DNA of 64,000 nucleotides from Pseudanabaena sp. BC1403 (GCF_002914585.1 NZ_PDDM01000003.1:1-64000); one strand, 5' to 3'. Numbered from the stretch's first letter, positions 20,382-28,364 are shown. A program made the numbers and translations. Notes: generated from the sequence alone by a model not told the origin.

Positions 20382-21095
20382 ATGTCACAAGTCCATACTT
20401 ACGCTGATCTCATCTCAGGTCGTCTGGTCAGCCGCTATAAAAGGTTCTTTGCCGATATAGAGCTAGAGAATGGCGAAATAATTACTGCTCATTGTGCTAA
20501 TACTGGCCCAATGACAGGTGTATGCAAAATTGGTAGTCCCGTTTTGATTTCTCATCACTCCAATCCTAAGCGTAAACTTGCCTATAGTTGGGAAGCAATT
20601 TATCTAGATGAACAATGGATTGGGATTAATACGAGTCTTCCCAATCGCGTAATCGGACATATGCTCGATCTCCATTTACTTCCAGAACTAGAACCATATA
20701 CCGATATCAAGGGTGAAGTTGGCTATGGTAACGAAAAGAGTCGTATTGATTTCCTATTGACTGATAGTGCTACTGCTAAAAAAACCTATGTAGAAGTTAA
20801 AAATACAACTTGGTGTAAGGGAAACTTAGCTTTATTTCCTGATACGGTGACAACAAGAGGACAAAAACATTTACGAGAGTTGATGTCAGTAATTACAGAA
20901 GATACATCTGCTGCTTTAATTTTCTTTATTAATCGTGGTGACTGCGATCGCTTTGCCGCAGGAGCAGAAGCCGATCCCGAATACGCCAAGCTTTTAAAAG
21001 AAGCGATCGCTAAAGGAGTGAAAGTATTACCCTGTCGATTTGCGATCGAGCCAACAAAAATTACATACTTAGGCTTAGCAAATTTAGAAATTTAG
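20382..21095 (+). CDS. sfsA: SfsA family DNA/RNA nuclease
   Basis: A 237-residue protein of the usual SfsA length. The N-terminal OB-like region (20-80) includes 'GRLVSRYKRF' and 'AHCANTGPMTG'. The C-terminal nuclease fold has 'RIDFLL' (Asp) and 'YVEVKNTTW' (Glu-x-Lys), matching the PD-(D/E)XK pattern. E. coli SfsA was first described as a sugar-fermentation stimulation protein and is now considered a nucleic acid-binding nuclease. Divergent from the Kir channel gene. Confidence 0.95.
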   Translation: MSQVHTYADLISGRLVSRYKRFFADIELENGEIITAHCANTGPMTGVCKIGSPVLISHHSNPKRKLAYSWEAIYLDEQWIGINTSLPNRVIGHMLDLHLLPELEPYTDIKGEVGYGNEKSRIDFLLTDSATAKKTYVEVKNTTWCKGNLALFPDTVTTRGQKHLRELMSVITEDTSAALIFFINRGDCDRFAAGAEADPEYAKLLKEAIAKGVKVLPCRFAIEPTKITYLGLANLEI

Positions 21096-21101
21096 CCCAA
21101 A

Positions 21102-21182
21102 AGTAGTCATAGACGAAGCTTTGCTCCGCCTATGACTACTCAAAAAAATAGAGGAGACGCTTTGCGTCTCCTCTATTTTTTT
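21102..21182. terminator. Two consecutive hairpins after sfsA
   Basis: The first hairpin (21102-21140) pairs AGTAGTCATAG with CTATGACTACT. The second (21142-21182) has 19-base arms around TTT, core GAGACGC-TTT-GCGTCTC, flanked by A7 on one side and T7 on the other, so it can work as an intrinsic terminator in both directions. It would end sfsA and also the small minus-strand frame at 21194. Confidence 0.75.
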
Positions 21183-21193
21183 GAGTTAAGTAG

Positions 21194-21280
21194 TTATACA
21201 TCCGTAAAAGGTTTAACGATTTTCCAGAATGTGTAAGGAACACCAAGACTCAAAACAAAACAAATTGCTAGTTCTGCCAT
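21194..21280 (-). CDS. Possible 28-residue membrane peptide
   Basis: A short frame starting at an ATG two codons after an in-frame TGA, so the 5' limit is fixed. The peptide begins MAELAICFVLSLGVPYTF and ends KPFTDV. It is one hydrophobic helix with a short basic C-terminal tail. That pattern is common among small photosynthetic and NDH subunits, but I do not recognise it as any named one. Its stop is 12 bp from a bidirectional hairpin terminator. No strong ribosome site is seen. It could be a non-coding coincidence. Confidence 0.4.
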   Translation of the reverse strand: MAELAICFVLSLGVPYTFWKIVKPFTDV

Positions 21281-21497
21281 ATGTCAAGAGACAAGTTTTG
21301 TATAGGTAAGTTTTTAATCGATAGCAGAATCTGCTAGATAGATCCTTGATACTACAGTCTTTTCTCTATTTTGGCTATATCCAGTTGGGTGATATAAATA
21401 TTTTCGCCAAACTCTCCAACTTGTGATAGTCTGTCTCCCTGACGGGGTTACTCAGAAAACCAAGTAAAAAACTAAGTAAATAAATCGTTTCTCACAC

Positions 21498-21504
21498 AAG
21501 GAAG
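21498..21504 (+). promoter_or_regulatory. Ribosome binding site deciding a start
   Basis: AAGGAAG lies 8 bp before the ATG at 21513. An upstream in-frame GTG at 21504 overlaps this purine tract and is therefore unlikely to be the start. Confidence 0.7.
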
Positions 21505-21512
21505 TGATATCA

Positions 21513-22040
21513 ATGAAAAATATAACTAACTTAAATAAAATTTTGATTGGCTTGACTGCATTGGGATGCATGTCAGCGATCGCAGCAGTTCCCTCAGCTC
21601 AAGCACAGCCAGCTTATGGCAGCTATGTAGGCGTAGGTGCTAGTTTTGGCTTTACAAGTGGCAATACTGCCGCAGGTGAGAGCTCTCGTACATCTGGTCT
21701 AATTGCAGCCCGCTATAAGTTTTTAGAACTCCCTGTTTCGATCAGAACCCAAATTTTGGTTGGTAATAGCACCGCAGTTGTACCAACAGTTTCCTTTGAT
21801 GTGCCATTAAACTTTGATACCGATGTTTATATTGGTGCTGGTGTAGCGCTTTCTAATACGGTTGATACGACACCTGTAGGCAACAAAAACAGCTTTGTAA
21901 TTCAACCTGGAATTGATTACACAGTACCTAATAGTAATCTTGTCCTATTTGGCAATGTGATCTTCGCCTTTGATGCCTATCGCAATTCTGGTGGAACATC
22001 GGCAACATCTTTACAAACTGGCTTGGGTTTGCGGTTCTAG
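21513..22040 (+). CDS. Secreted beta-rich protein, porin-like, unknown
   Basis: A 175-residue protein from the ATG chosen by its ribosome site. Residues 1-35 form a classical signal peptide with Lys near the N-terminus, a hydrophobic core and a likely cleavage after 'SAQA'. The mature part is rich in Gly, Thr, Ser and alternating hydrophobic residues and ends in Phe ('GLGLRF'), the usual ending of outer-membrane beta-barrels. About 140 mature residues suit an eight-stranded barrel. I do not recognise a named family; outer membrane or periplasm is inferred. Confidence 0.7.
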   Translation: MKNITNLNKILIGLTALGCMSAIAAVPSAQAQPAYGSYVGVGASFGFTSGNTAAGESSRTSGLIAARYKFLELPVSIRTQILVGNSTAVVPTVSFDVPLNFDTDVYIGAGVALSNTVDTTPVGNKNSFVIQPGIDYTVPNSNLVLFGNVIFAFDAYRNSGGTSATSLQTGLGLRF

Positions 22041-22073
22041 TAAAGGCAAATTTAATTATGTCTCCAAAAAATA

Positions 22074-22106
22074 AGCTAAAGGCAGCTCTAAGAGCTGCCT
22101 TTAGCT
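22074..22106. terminator. Hairpin terminator after secreted protein gene
   Basis: Arms AGCTAAAGGCAGCTCT and AGAGCTGCCTTTAGCT around a minimal loop, 34 bp after the stop at 22040. The stem is strong but no long T-tract follows. Confidence 0.6.
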
Positions 22107-22136
22107 TTAGCAATTTTCATTTTTATAGCTGTAGTC

Positions 22137-22239
22137 ATACCAAAACACAAAGTGGCGCAGCCATTTTGTGTTTTTAAAACCCTTACAGGGTTTGGTTTTT
22201 AATTCACAAAAGTGTGACAACACTTCTGTGAATTGGTAT
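22137..22239 (+). repeat. Triple-hairpin repeat, copy B
   Basis: 103 bp from ATACCAAAACACAAAG to TTCTGTGAATTGGTAT, with the same three hairpins as copy A. Base changes in the first hairpin are on one side only (AGTGG versus CCATT), so that stem has weak pairs here. Confidence 0.85.
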
Positions 22240-22340
22240 TAGGACAAATCAAAACCCAAGAATTGATTGGCGACGCTTCGTGCCGCCAATCAATTCTTGG
22301 GTTTTGATTCACAAAAAGGCTACGCCACTTTATGCTTAGG

Positions 22341-22450
22341 CATAAAATCAGTTTTGATGAAAGTCCGCCAAAGGCGGACTTTCATCAAAACTGATTTTGG
22401 ATTTTTTAACGCTGTAGGCGATGAAAAATCCAAAATCAGTTTCATAATGA
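22341..22450 (+). repeat. Covarying double-hairpin element X1
   Basis: Two adjacent hairpins followed by a tail. The first has arms TTTTGATGAAAGTCCGCC / GGCGGACTTTCATCAAAA flanked by AATCAG and CTGATT. The second has TTGGATTTTT / AAAAATCCAA arms. The tail repeats AATCAG and ends TTTCATAATGA. The same layout with a different hexamer occurs at 41943-42055. Confidence 0.7.
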
Positions 22451-22481
22451 TAGTATTCGTAAAACTGCCATAGGTAAGACG

Positions 22482-22706
22482 ATGAGCGCACCAACAGCAA
22501 CCAAAATCGGACTCAATACGGCTCTGCCAAGCATTCGCCGCATTCATGCCATTATTCGCGACAAAAACGAAGTCCAAGTAAAACTAACCACAGGCGATGA
22601 ATTGCGCGGCAAGATTATTTGGATTGATGATCAATGTATTTGCATGGATGCATCTGGACATAAAATCGTGATTTGGCAACATGCGATCGCCTTCATCAAA
22701 GGCTAA
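22482..22706 (+). CDS. hfq: Cyanobacterial Hfq homologue
   Basis: A 74-residue protein of the size and pattern of cyanobacterial Hfq. An N-terminal helix ('LPSIRRIHAIIRDK') precedes an Sm-like beta barrel with 'EVQVKLTTGDELRGKIIW' as Sm1 and 'IVIWQHAIAFIK' as Sm2. Cyanobacterial Hfq lacks much of the RNA-binding surface of the E. coli protein and, in Synechocystis, is known to act at the pilus base with PilB1. The ATG follows TAGGTAAG. It is preceded by a dense repeat cluster. Confidence 0.85.
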   Translation: MSAPTATKIGLNTALPSIRRIHAIIRDKNEVQVKLTTGDELRGKIIWIDDQCICMDASGHKIVIWQHAIAFIKG

Positions 22707-22750
22707 CTAACTTTTTAAAATTATTCTCCCTGTCTACGTTTCACGGTGTA

Positions 22751-22867
22751 GATCCCCCCCAGCCCCCCTTAAAAAGGAGAATAAATAAATAAAAAATTCT
22801 TCCCCCTTTTTAAGGGGGATTGAGGGGGATCTCTTAGAGCTTTTGACCGCAGAATGTAATTCCTAAG
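22751..22867. mobile_element. C/G-rich MITE-like element, degenerate copy 2
   Basis: Contains the GATCCCCCCCAGCCCCCCTT and AAGGGGGATTGAGGGGGATC halves and the right-hand tail CTCTTAGAGCTTTTGACCG, ending in a degraded terminal repeat AATTCCTAAG. The left terminal repeat is missing. Confidence 0.65.
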
Positions 22868-22906
22868 ATCAAAGCACTGTAACTAACCCAATTCTTTGGA
22901 GGATAT

Positions 22907-22972
22907 ATGGTTGCGACACCGCATTCTATTGTGAAATCTCCACTCGTCATCAAGTGGGAAAAATTGGATTAA
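22907..22972 (+). pseudogene. Truncated Uma2-family start fragment
   Basis: An ATG 5 bp after a perfect GGAGG opens a 21-codon frame, MVATPHSIVKSPLVIKWEKL plus Asp, then a stop. The 'IKWEKL' segment is typical of the N-terminus of cyanobacterial Uma2 (DUF820) proteins. After the stop, another frame reads NPDQLPQAEI and then ends in a fold-back hairpin at 23002. I read it as the remaining 5' end of a Uma2 gene with the rest lost. A functional 21-residue peptide cannot be ruled out. Confidence 0.5.
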
Positions 22973-23001
22973 TCCCGATCAATTACCTCAAGCTGAAATC
23001 T

Positions 23002-23032
23002 AATAAGGGCTGCGCGAAGCGCTGCTCTTATT
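23002..23032. repeat. Fold-back hairpin
   Basis: AATAAGGGCTGCGC-GAA-GCGCTGCTCTTATT, nearly perfect, 12 bp before the ATG of the next gene. It sits where the Uma2 fragment breaks off. Confidence 0.6.
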
Positions 23033-23044
23033 AACGAGTAAATC

Positions 23045-24160
23045 ATGAAAGTAGAATTTTATTACAGTCAGCGTAAGTATGAATGCATGGTTGTGGTGCT
23101 GTCTGATGATCAGGGGGAGAAAAAGGAATTACGCATCCGCAATCACGAAGGTGAAATATTAGCTATACGGCAAGGACAAAAGACTGCTTTGCGCGGTAAA
23201 AGTCGGGCTACTTCACAGGAAGTAGATATTTTAAAAAATAATTACTACAACTTAATCAAAGCCGCTGTCAATGCTCTCGATCTAGCAGAAAAGTACAAAC
23301 TCCTCAAGGATAAAGATGAGGAAATTCGCTTACTTAATGCAGAGATCGCTATTTTCAGGGAAAAGGCTAATCTTTCAGATACAGAAAGAGGAGAGATATT
23401 ACAACTCAGAGATCAACTCAAAACTTTAGCCGATCAGCAAAACATTGCAACCTTTAATTATGATGAACAAGAGACTAAATCAAAACTAATTAAAAGGCTT
23501 GGAGCTAAAGCTTGGGAAAATATTGAAATATCTAGTAAAAATGATTTGTTTAGTGCCTATAAACATAAGTATTTAGTTGAGTCTGACATTTTTACAGAAG
23601 ATTTTTCAGACTACAAACCCTCCTGTTTATATATTGCCAGCGTTGTTGAAAGAGAAATTGTGCAGTCTTTTTTTAAGAGCTTCTATCACTTTCTTTGCAA
23701 ACAAAATCCAATGCAAAAAGATTTTGCGATCGCTGGAGTGATTCTCAAAAACAGAGGGAAATATACTATTGGGAGTTTGCCTTATTTGATTGCGAAGGAA
23801 TGGGATACTTTTAGTGATGAAATTTTAAATAGAGATAGTTTATCTAATATTGATCGTGATCGCCTTTACTATCACAAAGTTAATGATCAGAAAATATCAA
23901 CCAGAGATCGCCAATTAGTAAACGAATTTTTAGAGCAGTGGGATCATCCAGTTTCTAGTTGGCTCTCAGGCAACCAAAAAGCCGCTAGTAAAATTGACCA
24001 AATCGCTAAATTACGCAACTTGACAGCGCATCCTATGCCAATATACAAATGGCAATTTACAGAATTATGGCTTCTAGTTATTGGTGGTAAAACTAAAAGC
24101 GGTCGTAACCAGAAGGGATTGCTCAAGGAAATATACGAGAACTCAAATGCAATCCATTGA
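23045..24160 (+). CDS. Coiled-coil protein with HEPN-like motif, unknown
   Basis: A 371-residue protein I do not recognise by name. The N-terminus (1-55) is beta-rich and basic ('RIRNHEGEILAIRQGQK'). Residues 80-135 form a coiled coil. The C-terminal half (160-371) is helical and ends with Arg324-Asn-Leu-Thr-Ala-His329, an R-x4-H motif as in HEPN ribonucleases, followed by a Trp-rich tail. HEPN proteins are often RNases in defence or toxin systems, but the motif alone is weak evidence. AT content is higher than in its neighbours, suggesting possible transfer. It stands alone between hfq and the acyl synthetase gene. Confidence 0.6.
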   Translation: MKVEFYYSQRKYECMVVVLSDDQGEKKELRIRNHEGEILAIRQGQKTALRGKSRATSQEVDILKNNYYNLIKAAVNALDLAEKYKLLKDKDEEIRLLNAEIAIFREKANLSDTERGEILQLRDQLKTLADQQNIATFNYDEQETKSKLIKRLGAKAWENIEISSKNDLFSAYKHKYLVESDIFTEDFSDYKPSCLYIASVVEREIVQSFFKSFYHFLCKQNPMQKDFAIAGVILKNRGKYTIGSLPYLIAKEWDTFSDEILNRDSLSNIDRDRLYYHKVNDQKISTRDRQLVNEFLEQWDHPVSSWLSGNQKAASKIDQIAKLRNLTAHPMPIYKWQFTELWLLVIGGKTKSGRNQKGLLKEIYENSNAIH

Positions 24161-24272
24161 AAATAACCAATGGTTTTAGAAATAATCCAATTCTTAAGTT
24201 AATGCTTATTTTTTAACTACAATTCCTAGTAATCAAAAATAATTAAACATTAGTGAGATCCGCCCCTAAATT

Positions 24273-26150
24273 ATGGCTATATCCTTTCCTCCTTCGCAAG
24301 CCTCTAGCCTCTGGCAACTCTGGCAACAGGGTGCAAAAAATCATCCCGATGCGATCGCACTTCACGATCCCCATGCTAAGCCCCCTGTCAGAATTTCTTA
24401 CAAAGATACCTTTGAGCAAATTAATGCCTTTGGTGCTGGTTTGAGATCGCTGGGTATCCAGTTTGGCGAAAAAGTTGCCCTAATTGCCGATAACTCACCA
24501 CGTTGGTTGATTGCTGATCAAGGAATTTTAGCGATCGGGGCAGCTAATGCCACCCGTAGCTCTCAAGCTGAACGGAGCGAATTACTCTACATCATCGAGC
24601 ATAGTGATAGTGTTGCGATCGTCGTTGAAAATCTCGCCACCCTCAAAAAACTCGAACCTGAACTACATACATTACCTGTCAAGCAAATTATTTTGCTCTC
24701 AGACGAAACGCCGCCAGAAGGAGCTTATAACTTCCAGCAATTGCTGCAAAAAGGCAGTAGTAAAGATTTAGGCAATCCCCTAATTCAGCGCGATACACTT
24801 GCCACACTGATCTACACCTCAGGCACTACAGCCAGACCTAAAGGAGTAATGCTCACTCACGGGAATTTCTTATACGAAGTGGAAGGAGCGCAGTCGGTTT
24901 TGCAGCTAAAAGTCAACGAAAAAGTATTAAGCATCCTACCGACATGGCATTCCTACGAGCGCACCTTTGAATATTTCATCTTTTCCCAAGGATGCACCCA
25001 GATTTACACCAATCTCCGCACCATCAAAAAAGATCTCAAGGAACACAAGCCTGACTATATGGTCGCAGTGCCACGTCTGTGGGAATCGATTTATGAAGGT
25101 GTGCAGAAAAATTTTCGGGATCAACCTGCTAAGAAGCAGCGTTTAGTGAATTTCTTCCTAAAAGCCAGTCAGAAATACATTACGGCAAAGCGAATTGTCC
25201 AAGGTTTGAATGTCGAAAACCTCTACCCTTCACTTGGTGATAAGTTAAAGGCTTCGCTAGTAGTTGTAGGGCTGTGGGTAATTCACAAGCTCGGCAATAA
25301 GTTGGTTTATCAGAAAGTCCGAGAGGCGACTGGCGGCAACTTCAAATACATCGTTAGCGGTGGCGGCTCGATCGCAGAACACCTCGAAGACTTTTATGAA
25401 ATTGTCGGTATCGAGATTTTGGGCGGCTATGGCTTGACTGAAACTTCTCCGATTACCCATGTGCGTCGTCCAGCTCGTAATATTCGCGGCGGCGATGGGC
25501 AGCCATTGCCCAATACCGAAACTCGCATTGTCGATATGTCTACAAGAGCCGATGTGCCAGTCGGTCAGCAAGGGCTAGTTTTAATTCGTGGTCCACAAGT
25601 GATGCAGGGATATTACAAAAATCCTGAAGCCACGGCAAAAGCGATCGATCCGCAGGGCTGGTTTGATACAGGGGATTTGGGCTATGTCAGTAAATGGGAT
25701 GATTTGGTCATCACAGGTCGCGCCAAGGATACGATCGTCTTAACTAATGGTGAGAATATCGAACCGCAGCCGATCGAAGATGCTTGTATCCGTAGTACCT
25801 ATATTGATCAGGTAGTACTAGTGGGGCAAGACCAAAAGCAGTTGGGGGTCTTGATTGTTCCTAATCTATCGGCACTAGAAGCCGCAGGTTTAGTTCCTGC
25901 TGATTCTAATTTGGCGAATATTTTGCCAATGTTAAATAATCCCAAAATTCGTAATCTCTATCGTGACGAACTCAACCGTGAAGTCCAAAACCGCCCAGGG
26001 TATAGCATCAACGATCGCATCGGAGTTTTCGAGTTCTTGCCTGAACCCTTTACCATCGATAATGGGTTCCTAACGCAAACATTCAAGATCCGACGTAACA
26101 TCGTATTTGAGCGTTATCAAGATATTATTGTCAAAATGTTTACTTCATAA
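24273..26150 (+). CDS. aas: Long-chain acyl-CoA/acyl-ACP synthetase
   Basis: A 625-residue AMP-forming ligase. The P-loop-like motif is Tyr181-Thr-Ser-Gly-Thr-Thr with 'ARPKGVMLTH'; 'GGYGLTET' and 'GWFDTGDLG' are the A5 and A7 motifs, and 'LTNGENIEPQPIE' is the A8/A10 region. In cyanobacteria the single enzyme of this type activates free fatty acids to acyl-ACP for recycling of membrane lipids. I cannot decide between CoA and ACP as acceptor from sequence. The last codons (ACT TCA TAA) are part of a tandemly duplicated hairpin. Confidence 0.88.
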   Translation: MAISFPPSQASSLWQLWQQGAKNHPDAIALHDPHAKPPVRISYKDTFEQINAFGAGLRSLGIQFGEKVALIADNSPRWLIADQGILAIGAANATRSSQAERSELLYIIEHSDSVAIVVENLATLKKLEPELHTLPVKQIILLSDETPPEGAYNFQQLLQKGSSKDLGNPLIQRDTLATLIYTSGTTARPKGVMLTHGNFLYEVEGAQSVLQLKVNEKVLSILPTWHSYERTFEYFIFSQGCTQIYTNLRTIKKDLKEHKPDYMVAVPRLWESIYEGVQKNFRDQPAKKQRLVNFFLKASQKYITAKRIVQGLNVENLYPSLGDKLKASLVVVGLWVIHKLGNKLVYQKVREATGGNFKYIVSGGGSIAEHLEDFYEIVGIEILGGYGLTETSPITHVRRPARNIRGGDGQPLPNTETRIVDMSTRADVPVGQQGLVLIRGPQVMQGYYKNPEATAKAIDPQGWFDTGDLGYVSKWDDLVITGRAKDTIVLTNGENIEPQPIEDACIRSTYIDQVVLVGQDQKQLGVLIVPNLSALEAAGLVPADSNLANILPMLNNPKIRNLYRDELNREVQNRPGYSINDRIGVFEFLPEPFTIDNGFLTQTFKIRRNIVFERYQDIIVKMFTS

Positions 26151-26226
26151 TGTGAAAGCGGCAAAGCCGCCTGCACATTAAAAACTACTTCATAATGTGA
26201 AAGCGGCAAAGCCGCTCTCGCATTAA
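26141..26226. repeat. Tandem duplicated hairpin at aas 3' end
   Basis: Two copies of a unit reading TACTTCATAATGTGAAAGCG followed by GCAAAGCCGC and ending CATTAAA-ACTAC. The stems are GCGGC-AAA-GCCGC with partial outer pairing TAATGTG / CACATTA. The first copy includes the aas stop codon. Confidence 0.75.
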
Positions 26227-26250
26227 ACACTACTAAATTTGGAGATAAGT

Positions 26251-26715
26251 GTGAATTCGATGGATTTTTCTAATCAGCTTTTATTGCGTCGCACCGCCAA
26301 TATTCAAGTAATTGTGACGCAGCGCTGGAAAGAGGAAATGCAGCAACAACTGCAACAACAAATTGCCCAACTGGATGGTCAAGTTCAGCAAGTCGATGCT
26401 CAAGGCTCACGTCAGATTAACGAAATTGAACGCCAAAGCATCAAACCATTTTCTGCCGAAGTTTCCAATGCGATCGAAGGTATTCGCGCCGAAATGAATC
26501 GAGTCAAGGCAGAATTATTAGAACAAAAGAATCAATTGTTGACCCAATTGACCCAAGTTCAAAATCTGGAACTAGAGCAAGAAGTTTCCCAAGGGCAGCT
26601 TGACAGCTACTTCCCCGCAGGTAAAGGTGATAACTTGATTGCCCAAATGCGCGTAGAAATTGTCCTCCGCGACGGCATTATCGAAGATATCCGTACTGGT
26701 TTTCCTGCTGTCTAA
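26251..26715 (+). CDS. YlqD-like coiled-coil protein
   Basis: A 154-residue protein. The GTG at 26251 is preceded by GGAGATAAGT with 6-bp spacing, so I prefer it to the upstream TTG at 26239 and the ATG at 26260. Residues 10-110 form a continuous Gln/Glu-rich coiled coil ('EEMQQQLQQQIAQLDGQV'). The C-terminus has short strands ('VEIVLRDGIIEDIRTG'). This fits the YlqD family (PF11068), widespread in cyanobacteria and of unknown function. A strong intrinsic terminator follows immediately. Confidence 0.75.
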   Translation: MNSMDFSNQLLLRRTANIQVIVTQRWKEEMQQQLQQQIAQLDGQVQQVDAQGSRQINEIERQSIKPFSAEVSNAIEGIRAEMNRVKAELLEQKNQLLTQLTQVQNLELEQEVSQGQLDSYFPAGKGDNLIAQMRVEIVLRDGIIEDIRTGFPAV

Positions 26716-26718
26716 TTA

Positions 26719-26748
26719 AAAAGCCTGCTGTGTACAGCAGGCTTTTTT
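26719..26748 (+). terminator. Intrinsic terminator
   Basis: AAAAAGCCTGCTG-TGTA-CAGCAGGCTTTTTT: a 13-bp stem followed by a T run, directly after the YlqD-like gene. A longer in-frame extension of the next gene begins inside this structure and is therefore rejected. Confidence 0.9.
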
Positions 26749-26774
26749 GTATCCGCCCACTTATCCCTAAACGA

Positions 26775-28364
26775 ATGAACGTTTTACTGGTTTATCCACT
26801 TTTTCCAAAAACGTTTTGGTCTTACGAAAAAATCTTAGAGCTAGTAAATCGTAAAGTGTTACTACCGCCGCTAGGTTTGATCACAGTTGCGGCAATCTTG
26901 CCCCAAGAATGGAGCTTTAAACTAGTCGATCGCAATGTACGCACAATCACAGAGGCGGAGTGGCAATGGGCGGATTTAGTACTTTTGTCGGCAATGATCG
27001 TCCAAAAAGATGACCTTTTGTCTTTAATTAAAGAAGCAAAGCGACGTGGCAAAAAAGTTGCTTGTGGTGGGCCTTATCCTACTTCGATGCCTGAAGACCC
27101 TCAAGGTGCAGGTGTTGATTACCTTATTTTAGATGAGGGCGAAATTACTTTGCCAATGTTTGTGGAGGCGATCGCCAAGGGCGAACCCAGTGGCACTTTC
27201 CGCACTACTGAAAAGCCAGATATTACGGGTACTCCTGTGCCGCGTTTTGATCTTTTAGAGCTTGATGCTTATGATTCGATGTCGATTCAGTTCTCGCGGG
27301 GATGTCCTTTCCAATGCGAATTCTGCGACATCATTGTGCTGTATGGACGCAAACCCCGTACCAAGACTCCCGCCCAACTACTTGCCGAACTTGACCGTCT
27401 CAATGAGTTAGGGTGGCGACGTAGCGTATTTATGGTTGATGATAATTTTATTGGTAACAAGCGTAACGTCAGACTGTTGTTGCAAGAGTTAAAAACTTGG
27501 CAGCTAAATCATCAATATCCTTTCAGTTTTATCACCGAAGCATCTGTAGATCTGGCGGCTGATCAAGAACTGATGGATCTGATGATGGAATGTCGTTTTG
27601 ATGCTGTGTTCGTCGGTATTGAAACTCCTGACGAAGAAAGCTTACAACTTACTCAAAAATTCCAAAATACACGCTCTTCTTTGATTGAAGCCGTCGAAAC
27701 AATCACCAAGACAGGATTGCGGGTAATGGCTGGCTTTATCATTGGGTTTGACGGTGAAAAATCTGGAGCAGGCGATCGCATTGTCCAATTTGTAAAACAG
27801 ACTGGCATTCCTGCCACCACTTTTGCGATGTTGCAAGCACTGCCTCATACGGCACTCTCACATCGACTAGAAAAAGAAGGTCGCTTGCGGAGTGGTAATG
27901 GCAATATTAACCAGACCACACTGTTGAATTTTGTGCCGACTCGCCCCATCGAAGAGATCGCTCATGAATATGTTGAAGCCTTTTGCGCTCTCTACGAGCC
28001 GAATGCCTATCTAGATCGTGTTTATAGTTACTACCTTAAAATGGGCGCACCTAGAGTTAAACCTCCAGATCAGTCCCCTAGCTGGGTTGATCTCAAGGCT
28101 CTGGCGATCGTTATTTGGCGGCAAGGATTTAAACGCAATACTCGTTGGAAGTTCTGGCATCATTTGTTTAGCATGATCAAGACTAACCCTGCGGTTTGGG
28201 AACAATACCTAACTGTCTGCGCACACAATGAACATTTCATGGAGTACCGCGATATCGTGCGCAATGAAATCGAAGGACAATTGGCTGTTTATTGGGTAGA
28301 AGAAAAACGTCTGAAAAAACTTCAGGATGTTTCTAAAAAGGAGCTTGATCTTCTTGCTAGCTAA
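26775..28364 (+). CDS. B12-binding radical SAM protein (paralogue 1)
   Basis: A 529-residue protein. An N-terminal cobalamin-binding-like Rossmann domain (1-140) starts MNVLLVYPLFPKTFW. The radical SAM core follows with Cys177-x3-Cys181-x2-Cys184 ('RGCPFQCEFCDI'), and a C-terminal helical domain of the DUF4070 type completes it. The family includes hopanoid C-2 methylase HpnP and the bacteriochlorophyll methylases BchQ/BchR, so a methyl transfer to an unactivated carbon is plausible; the substrate is unknown. No DxHxxG motif is seen, as in other B12-radical SAM enzymes. The start at 26775 lies beyond the terminator hairpin. A second copy follows 82 bp downstream. Confidence 0.85.
   Translation: MNVLLVYPLFPKTFWSYEKILELVNRKVLLPPLGLITVAAILPQEWSFKLVDRNVRTITEAEWQWADLVLLSAMIVQKDDLLSLIKEAKRRGKKVACGGPYPTSMPEDPQGAGVDYLILDEGEITLPMFVEAIAKGEPSGTFRTTEKPDITGTPVPRFDLLELDAYDSMSIQFSRGCPFQCEFCDIIVLYGRKPRTKTPAQLLAELDRLNELGWRRSVFMVDDNFIGNKRNVRLLLQELKTWQLNHQYPFSFITEASVDLAADQELMDLMMECRFDAVFVGIETPDEESLQLTQKFQNTRSSLIEAVETITKTGLRVMAGFIIGFDGEKSGAGDRIVQFVKQTGIPATTFAMLQALPHTALSHRLEKEGRLRSGNGNINQTTLLNFVPTRPIEEIAHEYVEAFCALYEPNAYLDRVYSYYLKMGAPRVKPPDQSPSWVDLKALAIVIWRQGFKRNTRWKFWHHLFSMIKTNPAVWEQYLTVCAHNEHFMEYRDIVRNEIEGQLAVYWVEEKRLKKLQDVSKKELDLLAS

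Larger units (their letters stand above)
22041..22481. other. Intergenic repeat cluster upstream of hfq
   Basis: No gene is present. In order it holds a terminator hairpin (22074-22106), triple-hairpin repeat copy B (22137-22239), a fold-back hairpin with arms AAAACCCAAGAATTGATTGG (22251-22305) and the covarying double-hairpin element (22341-22450). Confidence 0.7.

Noticed and set aside
22320-22577. Minus-strand open frame over the hfq upstream region
   Set aside because: It is a by-product of palindromic DNA and antisense of hfq, with no protein-like pattern.
26730-26774. Longer N-terminus for the first radical SAM protein
   Set aside because: It would start inside the intrinsic terminator at 26719-26748, and the paralogue begins at the residue equivalent to the ATG at 26775.
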